A stretch of DNA of 62,437 bases from Streptomyces griseorubiginosus. Its GTDB lineage: Bacteria > Actinomycetota > Actinomycetes > Streptomycetales > Streptomycetaceae. The stretch covers positions 1-62,437 of the forward strand of contig NZ_WVUG01000016.1 of assembly GCF_017614965.1 (NCBI RefSeq). The letters run 5' to 3'. This document shows, one piece after another, positions 43,693 through 52,436 of the stretch. Every line of letters begins with the position of its first letter. Within the stretch, counting starts at the first letter, position 1. The translations under genes and the position numbers were made by a program. Under the pieces are notes generated by a model. The model was not told the origin of the DNA. It ran no database searches and worked only from the letters and a program-made list of their open reading frames with translations.

Positions 43693-45279
43693 TCAGGGCT
43701 GGGTGCGCTCGGTCTCGACTTCGATCAGGGCGGGCTTGCCGCTGCCGAGGGCCGCCTTGAACGCCGCGGCGAAGTCCTCCGGCGTGCTCACCGAGGTGGC
43801 GTTCATGCCGTAGCCCCGCGCGAGCAGGGTGAAGTCGATGCCGGGGACGTCCATCCCGGCCACCTCGCCGACGTCGAGGACCTCGGCGAACCAGCGCAGC
43901 GCCCCGTACGTCCCGTTCTTGAGGATGACCGTGATGACCGGGATGTCGTACTGGGCGGCGGTCCACAGCGCGGTGATCCCGTAGTTCGCCGATCCGTCGC
44001 CGATGAGCGCGACGACCTGCCGTTCGGGGCGGGCCAGTTGGGCACCGACCGCGGCGGGCAGGCCGAATCCGAGACCGCCGGCCGCCGGCCAGAGGTAGCT
44101 GCCGGAGTGGCGCATGTCCATCTGAGCCCAGAAGGCGCTCGTCGTGGACGTCGTCTCCGCCACCCAGATGGTGTCGTCGGGTGCCAGCGCACGCAGGTCC
44201 GCGAAGAGCCGCTCCGGGTGGACCCGGTCCTTCGACGCCGAGGGGATCGGGAAGTCGGGCAAGGGAGGGAGCCCGGGACGCAGGCCGGAGGCGACGGCGT
44301 CCGCCAGCCGGGTGACGGTGTCGTGGATCGCGCCGACGAAGGCTTCCCCCATCGGAGCGCGGGCCGCCTCGGCGGCATCGCCGGTCACGTGCAGGAGGCG
44401 GACGCCGGGCGCCAGGTAGGGTCCCGGATCGAACTGGTGGTACCGGAACACCGGGGCGCCGATCACCACGATCAGGTCGTGCCCGGCCAGTGCGTCCGTC
44501 ACCCCGCGCACCGATGACGGAAGCAGGCCGCGGAAGCTGCGGTGCCGGGTCGGGAAGGAGCAGCGCGAGGAGAACGGGGCGAGCCACACAGGGGCGCCGA
44601 GGGACTCCGCCAGCCGCACCGCGTCGTCGTTCGCGCCGGACGCGTCGACCTCGGGCCCCAGCACGAGCACCGGGCTGGCCGCCTCGTCGAGCGCGGTCAC
44701 CAGCTCGCCGAGCTGGCCGGTGTCCAGGCAGGCCCCGGCCGCGGTCCGCCGGCGCAGCAGGTGCGCCGTCTCCTCGGGTGCCTGGCGGGCCCAGTCGTCG
44801 TACGGCACCGACACGAACACCGGGCCCGGGGCGGGCAGCGTCGCCGTGTGGATCGCCTGGCTGATCGCCCGCGGTACGTCCTCGGCGCAGGTCGGCTGGC
44901 AGCTCCACTTCACCAGCGGGCGCAGCAGAGTCTCCGGCTCGACGATGGAGAGCACCACCTCCTGACCGACCGTGCTGCGGACCTGCTGGCCCGCCAGCAC
45001 CACGAGCGGGCTGTGCGAGTACACCGAGTTCGTCAGCACCCCCATCGCGTTGCCGGTGCCGGCGGCGGCGTGCAGGTTCACCATGGCGGGCCCGCCCCGC
45101 GCCTGCGCGTAGCCGTCCGCCATGGCCATCACCGCGCCCTCGTGCAGCCCCAGGACGTACTGGAAGTCGTCGGGCATGCCGGCGAGGAAGGGCAGCTCGT
45201 TGGAGCCCGGATTGCCGAAGATCGTCGTCAGCCCGTGCGTCCGCAACAGCTCGTACGTCACATCGCGGACAGTCGTCAT
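43693..45279 (-). CDS. mdlC: benzoylformate decarboxylase (ThDP-dependent)
   Basis: A 528-residue enzyme, the same length as the Pseudomonas putida prototype. All four active-site residues fall at the same numbers as in that enzyme: S26 (GNPGS), E47 (GLHEGA), H70 (NLHAA) and H281 (FRYHQFDPG). The ThDP motif starts GDGSANYG. It converts an aryl-glyoxylate to an aryl aldehyde and CO2 and is cytoplasmic. Partners in the island fit upstream and downstream steps: a flavin oxidase of the PCMH type (50330), an aldehyde dehydrogenase (52437) and a Rieske oxygenase (47233). Ring substituents on the natural substrate are unknown. It is preceded by the GlcG-like gene and followed by a luciferase-like gene. 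Confidence 0.94.
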   Translation of the reverse strand: MTTVRDVTYELLRTHGLTTIFGNPGSNELPFLAGMPDDFQYVLGLHEGAVMAMADGYAQARGGPAMVNLHAAAGTGNAMGVLTNSVYSHSPLVVLAGQQVRSTVGQEVVLSIVEPETLLRPLVKWSCQPTCAEDVPRAISQAIHTATLPAPGPVFVSVPYDDWARQAPEETAHLLRRRTAAGACLDTGQLGELVTALDEAASPVLVLGPEVDASGANDDAVRLAESLGAPVWLAPFSSRCSFPTRHRSFRGLLPSSVRGVTDALAGHDLIVVIGAPVFRYHQFDPGPYLAPGVRLLHVTGDAAEAARAPMGEAFVGAIHDTVTRLADAVASGLRPGLPPLPDFPIPSASKDRVHPERLFADLRALAPDDTIWVAETTSTTSAFWAQMDMRHSGSYLWPAAGGLGFGLPAAVGAQLARPERQVVALIGDGSANYGITALWTAAQYDIPVITVILKNGTYGALRWFAEVLDVGEVAGMDVPGIDFTLLARGYGMNATSVSTPEDFAAAFKAALGSGKPALIEVETERTQP

Positions 45280-45308
45280 GGTCTGCACATCCTTGGGAGT
45301 CGGGCCGC

Positions 45309-45731
45309 TCAGGCGAGCAGGTCGGTGATGCTCTTGGCGGCGGTGGTGGCGATGCGGTCGTCGGTCTCGCCGTCGGCGCCGCCGACGCCGACGCCGCCGA
45401 TGACCTCGGAGCCGTCGACGACGATCGGCAGTCCGCCGGGTACGGGCAGCAGGTTCGGGTCGATGAGATGCGGCGGCGCGACGGCCATCGCGGGGCTGGC
45501 GGCGAACTGGGCGAACGCCGCGGTCGCGAACCCGGACACGGCCGAGGTGTAGGCCTTGCGGCGGGCGGTCTCGACGGCGATCGGCCCGGCGCCGTCGTCG
45601 GCGAGCAGGACGCGGGTGATGCCGCCGCGGTCGACGACGGCGACGGCGAGCCGCAGCCCTTCGGCGCGACCGGCCGCGATCACCGCGTCGGCGGCCGTGC
45701 GGGCGGCGTCGTAGGTCAGGGGGGCCCTCAT
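45309..45731 (-). CDS. GlcG/HbpS-like protein
   Basis: The 140-residue protein is of the GlcG/HbpS (DUF336) family. It has the conserved start DAARTAADAVIAAGRAEGL, the central VAVVDRGG and the GGVGVGGADG stretch at the C-terminal end. Members bind heme or cobalamin or act beside aromatic-degradation enzymes, in many cases without known function. It is directly before benzoylformate decarboxylase in the operon. The ATG at 45731 is preferred; a GTG at 45761 would add ten residues. Confidence 0.82.
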   Translation of the reverse strand: MRAPLTYDAARTAADAVIAAGRAEGLRLAVAVVDRGGITRVLLADDGAGPIAVETARRKAYTSAVSGFATAAFAQFAASPAMAVAPPHLIDPNLLPVPGGLPIVVDGSEVIGGVGVGGADGETDDRIATTAAKSITDLLA

Positions 45732-45821
45732 GCCACACCGCCGACAAGAGGGGGGACGCACAGGAGTGGCAAGTGTGCCTTCAAGAGTGCTGAGGTCATG
45801 CGTGTCTCCAGTGACGTGTGC

Positions 45822-46211
45822 TTATGCGGGCGGCAGGCGCCGGGCCATTTGCATGTGCGCGAGCTGCCAGCCCTCGTCGGCGCGGACCCAGACCCGGGAG
45901 ACCGCCTGCTGGATCGCGAAGGCGGGCGTGTCGGGCACGAAGGGAATGCGCATCTCCTGCAGGCAGCTCACCGTCGCCATGCCGGGGAAGTGCCGGATGG
46001 TGGCGGTGAGGATCTGGATGTCCTGGGGAGTGGGGCGTTTGCCCGTGTCGGTGAGGAACTGTTCCCTGTCGTGGATCAGACCGACGGGGGAGTGGACGGC
46101 GGTGAACTGCGGGTGCAGGAGGGTGCTCAGGAGCTCGGTGGTCGGCGCCAGCAGCGCCTTGAGCAATGCCGCTTCGGCGTCGTCGATGCTTGTCAGGGGC
46201 GGAGCGGTCAT
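45822..46211 (-). CDS. NTF2-like (SnoaL-like) protein
   Basis: A 129-residue protein with an NTF2-like fold and the same conserved features as the protein at 26272: HDREQFLT near residue 48, and at the end VSRVWVRADEGW and HMQMARR. It sits between the reductase and GlcG-like genes of the aromatic operon. Beta subunits of ring-hydroxylating dioxygenases have the same fold, so it might stabilise the Rieske oxygenase, but it is shorter than such subunits. AAAGGGAG precedes the ATG at 46211. Confidence 0.8.
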   Translation of the reverse strand: MTAPPLTSIDDAEAALLKALLAPTTELLSTLLHPQFTAVHSPVGLIHDREQFLTDTGKRPTPQDIQILTATIRHFPGMATVSCLQEMRIPFVPDTPAFAIQQAVSRVWVRADEGWQLAHMQMARRLPPA

Positions 46212-46237
46212 GCGCGCTCCCTTTCGTCGGGTGTCGG

Positions 46238-47218
46238 TCAGAGGTCCAGTTCCAGGCGGGGGCTCAGCGCGCGTGAGGAACACGTCGTGAACAGTCCCGC
46301 GGCCCGCTCGCCATCGGTGAGCACGTCGTCGCGGTGGTCCGGTTCACCGGCGAGTACACGGACCACGCACTCGCCGCAGATGCCCTGCTGGCAGGAGGAC
46401 GGGGCGTCGACGCCGTTGCGGAGCAGGACGTCGAGGACGCTCTCCTCCGGCGGGACGTGGTACTCGGCGCCGCTGGAGGCCAGCCGGACGATGAACCCGT
46501 CACCGTCCTCGCCCCCCGGAGCGGCCTCGGCGGCGGCCGCTGTCGGAGTGAAGCGCTCCTTGTGCAGCGCGCTCGGTGGCCAGCCCAGCGCACGGGCACC
46601 GTCGAGGACGTGGTCCATGAACGGACCCGGGCCGCAGACGTAGACGGCTGTGTCCTCGGCCGGATCCCCCAGGTCACGACGCAGGTCCAGCTTCTGCTCG
46701 GCCGGCTGGTCATCGAGGTGCAGGACGATCCGCGGATGGTCGGAGAACCATTCGGTCAACGCGACGTCCGCGGCGGAACGCGCGCAGTAGTGCAGCGTGT
46801 AGTCCCCGCCGGTGGCGTCGAGCTGCTGGGCCATCGCCACCAGCGGGGTGATGCCGATCCCGCCCGCGAACAGCAGGTGCCGGCGCGCCGGCACCAACCG
46901 GAAGATGTTCCGCGGAGCCGAGATCCGCACGTGGTCGCCGACCTCGAACCGGTGCATCGCGACCGACCCGCCCCGTGACCGCTCCTCGCGCAGGACCGCG
47001 ATCCGGTACCGCTTGCGGTTGCCGGGCTCGCCGCACAGGGAGTACTGGCGGACCAGCGGGGTGCCGGAGCCGAGCGGGCTCAGCAGCACATCGATGTGCG
47101 CGCCGGCCTCGTGCTCCGGGAACGGGTTGCCGTCGATCGGTTCAAGGTCCAGTACGACCACGCGCGGTGTCGTCATGGTTCGGTCGGTGACGACCGCGTC
47201 TATCCAGGTAGTCGCCAT
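46238..47218 (-). CDS. phthalate-dioxygenase-type reductase (FMN, NAD, [2Fe-2S])
   Basis: The 326-residue protein has the domain order of VanB/PDR reductases: an FMN-binding barrel (RQYSLCGEP), an NAD-binding domain (HLLFAGGIGITPLVAMA) and a C-terminal plant-type ferredoxin with the cluster CQQGICGEC and a later cysteine. It passes electrons from NADH to the Rieske oxygenase encoded directly upstream. The gap between the two genes is 14 bp. Its length is normal. Confidence 0.93.
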   Translation of the reverse strand: MATTWIDAVVTDRTMTTPRVVVLDLEPIDGNPFPEHEAGAHIDVLLSPLGSGTPLVRQYSLCGEPGNRKRYRIAVLREERSRGGSVAMHRFEVGDHVRISAPRNIFRLVPARRHLLFAGGIGITPLVAMAQQLDATGGDYTLHYCARSAADVALTEWFSDHPRIVLHLDDQPAEQKLDLRRDLGDPAEDTAVYVCGPGPFMDHVLDGARALGWPPSALHKERFTPTAAAAEAAPGGEDGDGFIVRLASSGAEYHVPPEESVLDVLLRNGVDAPSSCQQGICGECVVRVLAGEPDHRDDVLTDGERAAGLFTTCSSRALSPRLELDL

Positions 47219-47232
47219 CGAACAGCTCTCTC

Positions 47233-48504
47233 TCAGGAACCGGTGACGGGCGCGGTCACGCCTTCGGTGAAGTGACCCGCTGTCGTCCTGCGCGGCTTGG
47301 CCTCACCGAGGTCGACATTCTGCGGGGTGCGTCCCGCTTCGACGTCGTCGACCATCTGCTTCAGCAGCCTGCGCAGCATCACCACGCCCTTGTCCGAGGT
47401 GGCCAGCGTCTCCTCGGAGTGCTGGGTGACAGGGCCCTGGGAGCCCTGGGCCTCGAAGTCGGCGGGGTAGCGCTGGTGCTCCTCCTCGGTCAGCTCCCAG
47501 GGCTGCTTGCCGTTCTGCTTGATGCTGTTGGTGATCCGTGCGAGCCGGTCGGGGTCCGACGTCCGCGCCGTCATGAACGCCCGGTGGTGGGTGTCGTCGA
47601 CCGGTACGTCGAAGAGCACGCAGTCATGACGCCCGTCCGGGACGACCTTCACGAAGTCCGGCAGCAGGATGATGTTGGGCACGTGGACTTCCGGGCTCCA
47701 GTACCGGGTGACGGTCGAGCCGTCCGGCTGCTCGACCTCGTAGCGCTGGCGGTAGCCGACACCGTGATCGGTCTTGAAGTACTCGATCTTGTCGGAGACG
47801 GAGTACGGGTCGTAGAACGAGTGGGGCGCTCCGGTGGTACCGACGCCGTCGAACTGCGGGCCGCTGTGCTCGTAGTGCAGCCATGTGGCGTGCACCGGGT
47901 CCATCGCGTTCTCGAAGGCCTGCAGCCAGTTGAAGTCGATGAGCGCTCCCGTCACCTTGCCGTGCGGGACGGGGAGCTCGGAGACGTACATCTCGCCTTC
48001 CTCGAGGTCTTCGAGGAACTCGTAGCGCGGCAGCGGGGGCTTCAGCTCCGGCGGGCCCATGTATACGAAGACCAGGCCGTAGCGCTCCTCGACGGGGTAC
48101 CACGGCTGGCGGGCGACATCCCGCCGCCGGCCGCGGTCGGGCTCACAGGCCTGTTCCAGGCAGTGGCCCTGCACGTCGAACTTCCAGCCGTGGTAGCAGC
48201 AGCGGATGCCGTCTTCCTCGATGCGGCCGTAGAAGAGGCTGCTGCCGCGGTGCGAGCACCGCTCGAAGACCACGCCGGGGCGCCCGCTGCGGGTGCGGAA
48301 CACGATCAGGTCCTCGCACAGGATGCGGACGCGGTGCGGCAGGTCGCTGGTCAGCCCGCTCGACGAGGCGACCGGGTGCCAGTAGCGGCGCAGCGCCTCG
48401 CCCATCGGTGTCCCCGGACCGACCTCGGTCAGGCGGGCGTCGTGTCGCGATGCGGGGCGCCCGTAACCGGTGCCGGTGTCCAGATCAGAGGACGTGACAG
48501 TCAT
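47233..48504 (-). CDS. Rieske-type aromatic oxygenase, phthalate-dioxygenase family
   Basis: A 423-residue oxygenase. The Rieske cluster is bound by C83/H85 (CSHRGSS) and C102/H105 (CCYHGW), and the mononuclear iron by H205 and H210 in DPVHATWLHYEH. The overall pattern (VGPGTPMGEALRRYW at the start) is that of the phthalate 4,5-dioxygenase/vanillate O-demethylase group, which hydroxylates or demethylates aromatic acids. It is the first gene of the leftward operon, with AAAGGAGAG before the ATG. The PDR-type reductase follows. Two TGRYACATCA elements lie upstream (48619-48650). Whether it acts as dioxygenase or O-demethylase cannot be told. Confidence 0.92.
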   Translation of the reverse strand: MTVTSSDLDTGTGYGRPASRHDARLTEVGPGTPMGEALRRYWHPVASSSGLTSDLPHRVRILCEDLIVFRTRSGRPGVVFERCSHRGSSLFYGRIEEDGIRCCYHGWKFDVQGHCLEQACEPDRGRRRDVARQPWYPVEERYGLVFVYMGPPELKPPLPRYEFLEDLEEGEMYVSELPVPHGKVTGALIDFNWLQAFENAMDPVHATWLHYEHSGPQFDGVGTTGAPHSFYDPYSVSDKIEYFKTDHGVGYRQRYEVEQPDGSTVTRYWSPEVHVPNIILLPDFVKVVPDGRHDCVLFDVPVDDTHHRAFMTARTSDPDRLARITNSIKQNGKQPWELTEEEHQRYPADFEAQGSQGPVTQHSEETLATSDKGVVMLRRLLKQMVDDVEAGRTPQNVDLGEAKPRRTTAGHFTEGVTAPVTGS

Positions 48505-48977
48505 CGTTCTCTCCTTTGAGCTCGGAAGAGCTGGTCGCGTCAGGTGGGGCGGGCGGGCGGACTCGTTCGGGCGTGGACCCGACGGCTCCCAGGGCGCAGC
48601 TGCCTCACTTGAAACCTGTGGTACATCAGCCTTGCCAAGCTGACACATCAAACATACCGTTGGGACACGAAAATTTGTCAATGGCTGTCGCAGGCCGCGC
48701 TTGGAGATATTTCGCCGGTCTTTGTGCAAGGAGCGACGATGACGTTGGTCTCCCTCTGGCGTGCGCCGATCGCCTGCCGTACGTCCGCCGTCGGGGGACG
48801 AACGGGGCGCGGTGGGTCGGGCCGTCGCGCGTCGCCGTCACGTCGGCACGGCGGTATGCCTGCCCGACCGGCGCCGAGCTCATGGCCATCCGAAGTCGCC
48901 GACTGGGAGTCGCTCCCAGCTGACCGCCATCACGTGCTAGTCCCGCCCCCCCGTGACGCCAATGACGGAGGTTTTTC
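48505..48977. other. divergent control region of the aromatic island
   Basis: This 473-bp gap between the Rieske oxygenase and old-yellow-enzyme genes holds no gene that I recognise. The part near 48610-48660 is unusually AT-rich for the window and carries the two TGRYACATCA elements; a good GGAGG ribosome site for the GTG at 48978 lies at its right end. Confidence 0.6.
48619..48650. promoter_or_regulatory. paired TGRYACATCA operators
   Basis: TGGTACATCA (48619-48628) and TGACACATCA (48641-48650) are direct repeats spaced 22 bp apart, two turns of the helix, upstream of the Rieske oxygenase start. Variants recur at 40678 and 56569 beside GntR genes, so an FCD-type GntR protein is the likely binder. 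Confidence 0.65.
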
Positions 48978-50273
48978 GTGCCTGACAACGCCGAGTCGAC
49001 CGACGTTCTCTTCTCTCCGCTCGCCATCAACCAGGTGACGCTCGCCAACCGGATCGTCATGGGTCCGATGGCCGCCGTGTCACCGCGCCCGGACGGCAGG
49101 CCGAGCGAGCAGACGATCGCCTTCCTGTGCGAGCGGGCCAAGGGAGGTGTCGGCCTGATCATCCTGGGCGGCACGACGGCGACTCGCCGCGCGTACGAGG
49201 AGTCGCCGGTCAAGGGGACTCTTCGGTTCGACGACGACCGTTACGTGCCCGCCCTGAAACGGATGACGGACGCGGTCCATGCCCATGGGACGCCCATCTT
49301 CGCCGAACTCACCGCCTCGTTCGGGACGATGGCGAAACCCTCGGACTGGCCGTGCATCGCCGCGAGTGCCAGGAACCTCGTGATCAAGCCGGACACATTG
49401 CCTCAAGGTGTCATCGCCCCGTTCGAGGTCACCACCGCGATGCCGAGGGAGGCGACGGTCGACGAAATCGCTCAGATATCGCAGGAAACAGCCGTCGCCG
49501 CTGCGCGGGCCCAACGAGCCGGCTTCGACGGAGTCGAGATCCCCGCGATGATGAGCTATTTTCTCGCCTCGTTTCTTTCACCGAGGTCCAACTGGCGCAC
49601 CGACGAATACGGCGGAAGCGTCGAGAACCGGGCCCGGGTCCTGGTGGACATCGTGCGCCTCATTCGCGAGCGGGTCGGGGCTTCGTTCCCGATCGGACTG
49701 CGTATCAGTGCCAATGAGCATGTCGAGGGCGGTCAGGGTCCCGAGGGGTTCGCGAACATCGCGCGGCATGTGGAGCGAGCGGGCCTGGACTACGTGGCCC
49801 TGACAGACGGCAACTACGAGCGGATGGACGCCAGCATCAGCGCCACCGACACGCCGACGGTCGCCCACGGAGAGGCGAAGATCTTCCGCGAAGCCTTGTC
49901 GGGCCCGCTGCTCATCGGTGGCGTCCATGGTCCCGGCGGCGCGACGCAGGTCGTCTCCGGGGGACACGGTGACGCTGTGATGCTTGCTCGTCCGCTGCTC
50001 GCCGACCCCGAGTTCGCGAACAAGATCCGCGACGGCCGCGCACCGGAGATCGTCCAGTGCGACCGCCACAACCAGTGCCTGCGCCGCATGACCCTGGGCA
50101 TGCCCATCCGCTGCACGGTGAATCCCCGGATGGGCCGTGAGAGCAGGCAGCCTGGCTCGCTCCCACCGGCCGAACGCCTGGTAAAGGCCCCCGTCGAGCG
50201 AGCCGTGCTCGCCGCCAGCGGCAACCCGCGACTCATGAGCCTCGTGGGAAAGCTCGCCAAGAAGCGATCTTGA
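48978..50273 (+). CDS. old-yellow-enzyme family NADH:flavin oxidoreductase
   Basis: A 431-residue FMN TIM-barrel protein of the OYE/2,4-dienoyl-CoA-reductase kind. The barrel starts with FSPLAINQVTLANRIVMGPM and contains the motif FLSPRSNWRTDEYGGS. In the C-terminal part the iron-sulfur motif is altered: C361, H364, C367 and C379, with a histidine where the second cysteine usually is. The additional FAD/NAD domains of larger family members are absent. It may reduce an activated double bond or a quinone-like intermediate. The GTG start has GGAGG upstream. It is divergent from the Rieske operon. Confidence 0.88.
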   Translation: MPDNAESTDVLFSPLAINQVTLANRIVMGPMAAVSPRPDGRPSEQTIAFLCERAKGGVGLIILGGTTATRRAYEESPVKGTLRFDDDRYVPALKRMTDAVHAHGTPIFAELTASFGTMAKPSDWPCIAASARNLVIKPDTLPQGVIAPFEVTTAMPREATVDEIAQISQETAVAAARAQRAGFDGVEIPAMMSYFLASFLSPRSNWRTDEYGGSVENRARVLVDIVRLIRERVGASFPIGLRISANEHVEGGQGPEGFANIARHVERAGLDYVALTDGNYERMDASISATDTPTVAHGEAKIFREALSGPLLIGGVHGPGGATQVVSGGHGDAVMLARPLLADPEFANKIRDGRAPEIVQCDRHNQCLRRMTLGMPIRCTVNPRMGRESRQPGSLPPAERLVKAPVERAVLAASGNPRLMSLVGKLAKKRS

Positions 50274-50329
50274 CTGACCGGACCACTGAGGTGCGAAAAA
50301 GATCATCCGAGCCGCGAAGAGGGAGAGAC

Positions 50330-51664
50330 ATGGTCGGACAGAGCAACCCGGATCCTGCCGCTGTGGGCGATGTCCTGCACAGAGGCGACGCAGGGTACGA
50401 GGTCGCGCGCCAGTCCGCGGTCTGGCACCTGCGAAAGCCCGATCGGTATCCGGACGTCATCGTCCGTGTCAGGAACGACCAGGACGTCGTCAACGCCGTA
50501 CGTCGCGCGCGCGAGCAGGGCCTGAAGGTCAACGCCCGCGGCGGCGGTCACAGCATGAGCGGGTCGGCGGTCCGCGACGGGATGATGATCGACTTCTCGG
50601 AATTCCGCGAGTACACCATCGATCCCCAGGCGCGGACGGCGACCGTGACGCCGAGCGTCACCGGGGACGACTTCGGCGCGGCGGTGCGCGAGCACGGGCT
50701 CTTCTTTCCCAGCGGCCACTGCGCGGGCGTCGGCCTGGGAGGGTATCTGCTGCAGGGCGGCTTCGGCTGGAACGGGCAGGCGATGGGAATGGCCTGTTCG
50801 AGCGTACGGGCCATCGACGTGGTCACCGCCGACGGAGAACTCATCCACTGCGACGACACGACCAACCCCGACTACATGTGGGCCGCCCGTGGTGCGGGTT
50901 CCGGCTTCTTCGGCGTCGTCACGCGCTTCTACCTCGACCTGTATCCGAAGCCGGCGTCCATCCTGGCCAGCTTCTACACCTATCCGATCGACGCGCTCCC
51001 CGACGTGCTCCCGTGGTTTCTGGAGGCCCTGCCGCTGCCCCGGTCCGTGGACCCCTTCCTCCTGTGTGTGCAGCCGCCCGGCTCCCAGGAGCGCGTCCTG
51101 CCGCTGCTCGCGGTCTCCTTCACCGACAGCGAGCAGGAAGGACGCGACGCGCTCGCGGTCCTCGAGACCTGTCCGGCGATCGACCGGGCGCTGGAGCGCC
51201 GTTTCGCCGCGCCGGCCTCCTTCGACGAGCTCTACGGATTCATGAGCAACGCCGCCACCCCGGGCCGCTACTGCGTGGACGGCATGTGGACGCATGCGTC
51301 GCCCGCCACGCTCCTGCCGGAACTCCAGGAACTGTTCACCAGTTTTCCCACGCCGAAGAGCCACCTCATCTTTTATCCGTGGCGCGAGACGGAGGTGCCG
51401 AACGGCGCGTTCTCCCTGCAGGCCCCGCTCTACCTCTCGCCGGTCGCCGTCTGGGACGACGGGCAGGACGACGAGCGCTGCATCGAGTGGGCGACCGGAC
51501 AGATGCGACGGCTTGAGCCGCTCTCGGCGGGCATCCAGCTCGCCGACGAGAACCTCATCAACCGCCCCGCTCCGTTCATGGCGCCCGAGAACCGGCAGCG
51601 CCTCGAGCAGCTACGTGAGAAACACGACCCCGGCGGCCTCTTCCACAGCTATCTGCTGAGCTGA
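50330..51664 (+). CDS. FAD-linked oxidase, PCMH/BBE type
   Basis: The 444-residue protein has the PCMH-type FAD-binding domain (about 40-215) with the flavin-contact segment NARGGGHSMSGSAVRDG. Its C-terminal part ends with a short berberine-bridge motif (LREKHDPGGLFHSY). The histidine in GGGHS is the usual site for covalent FAD. These enzymes oxidise alcohols, hydroxy acids or sugars with O2. Next to benzoylformate decarboxylase it is a good candidate for oxidising an aryl 2-hydroxy acid to the oxo acid (inference). GAGGGAGAG precedes the ATG at 50330; a TTG further upstream would overlap the previous stop. Confidence 0.88.
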   Translation: MVGQSNPDPAAVGDVLHRGDAGYEVARQSAVWHLRKPDRYPDVIVRVRNDQDVVNAVRRAREQGLKVNARGGGHSMSGSAVRDGMMIDFSEFREYTIDPQARTATVTPSVTGDDFGAAVREHGLFFPSGHCAGVGLGGYLLQGGFGWNGQAMGMACSSVRAIDVVTADGELIHCDDTTNPDYMWAARGAGSGFFGVVTRFYLDLYPKPASILASFYTYPIDALPDVLPWFLEALPLPRSVDPFLLCVQPPGSQERVLPLLAVSFTDSEQEGRDALAVLETCPAIDRALERRFAAPASFDELYGFMSNAATPGRYCVDGMWTHASPATLLPELQELFTSFPTPKSHLIFYPWRETEVPNGAFSLQAPLYLSPVAVWDDGQDDERCIEWATGQMRRLEPLSAGIQLADENLINRPAPFMAPENRQRLEQLREKHDPGGLFHSYLLS

Positions 51665-51735
51665 GCCTCGTCGGCGCACTTTCACGAAAAGAGACTTCGG
51701 AAGCCGCGGCCCGGTCGAGCCGACCGGACCCGGCG

Positions 51736-51760
51736 CCGACAGAAACACATCATTTGTCGG
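51736..51760. promoter_or_regulatory. CCGACA-N13-TGTCGG inverted repeat with ACACATCA core
   Basis: A perfect 6-bp inverted repeat surrounds a stretch containing ACACATCA, which resembles the TGRYACATCA elements. It lies 39 bases before the GTG of a flavin reductase and 71 bases after the oxidase stop. It may be an operator or a weak terminator. Confidence 0.4.
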
Positions 51761-51799
51761 GACCGCGGAGAAGCCGCGATCCCGGGACAGGAGCATTCC

Positions 51800-52330
51800 G
51801 TGATTGACAGTTCCGAACTGACGCACGGCGACGTCCGAAAGGACGCCGCCCGTTTCCGAGAGGTCCTTTCGGCGGTGCCGAACGGCATTGCCGTGGTCAC
51901 CGCCCTCGACGACGGCGAACCGGTCGGGCTCACCGTCGGCAGTCTCATCATGGTGTCGGTGGATCCGCCGCTGGTCGGCTTTCTGCCCGGCGTGTCGTCG
52001 ACGAGCTTCGCCCGGATACGCCGGGCCGGCGCCTTCTGCGTGAACGTGCTCACCGCACAACAGGCGGACATTTCCAACACCTTCGCCATGCGCGGGGCCG
52101 ACAAGTTCGCCGGTCTGTCGTGGCGCCCTGCACCCGTGACGGGCTCGCCGGTGCTGGAGGGGGTGGCGGGGTGGATCGACTGCCGCCTCACCACCGTGTA
52201 CGAGCCCGGCGACCACTTCATCGTCATCGGAGAGGCGGCCGACTTCGACGGGGTTTCGGAGGAGTCGCCGTTGGTCTTCCACCGCGGCCGGTACGCGGGT
52301 CTGGAAGCCGAGAAGCAGACGCTCGCATAA
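51800..52330 (+). CDS. flavin reductase domain protein
   Basis: The 176-residue protein is of the flavin-reductase-like (DIM6/NTAB) family. It has the typical VLSAVPNGIAVVTALDDGEP start, the central FCVNVLTAQQ and the C-terminal GRYAGL. It would supply reduced FMN or FAD to a monooxygenase; the luciferase-like protein at 42597 is a possible partner. GTG start with CAGGAG upstream. It is a paralogue of the gene at 56597, and precedes an aldehyde dehydrogenase by 106 bp. Confidence 0.9.
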   Translation: MIDSSELTHGDVRKDAARFREVLSAVPNGIAVVTALDDGEPVGLTVGSLIMVSVDPPLVGFLPGVSSTSFARIRRAGAFCVNVLTAQQADISNTFAMRGADKFAGLSWRPAPVTGSPVLEGVAGWIDCRLTTVYEPGDHFIVIGEAADFDGVSEESPLVFHRGRYAGLEAEKQTLA

Positions 52331-52436
52331 GACGCCGCTGAGCGGACCCGCTCCGCGTTGATCCACGCCATTTCACCTATTCGCGGTCACTGGTCGCCGA
52401 CGCGGCGGGCAGTCCGTGTTGCCAAAGGAGACACCC

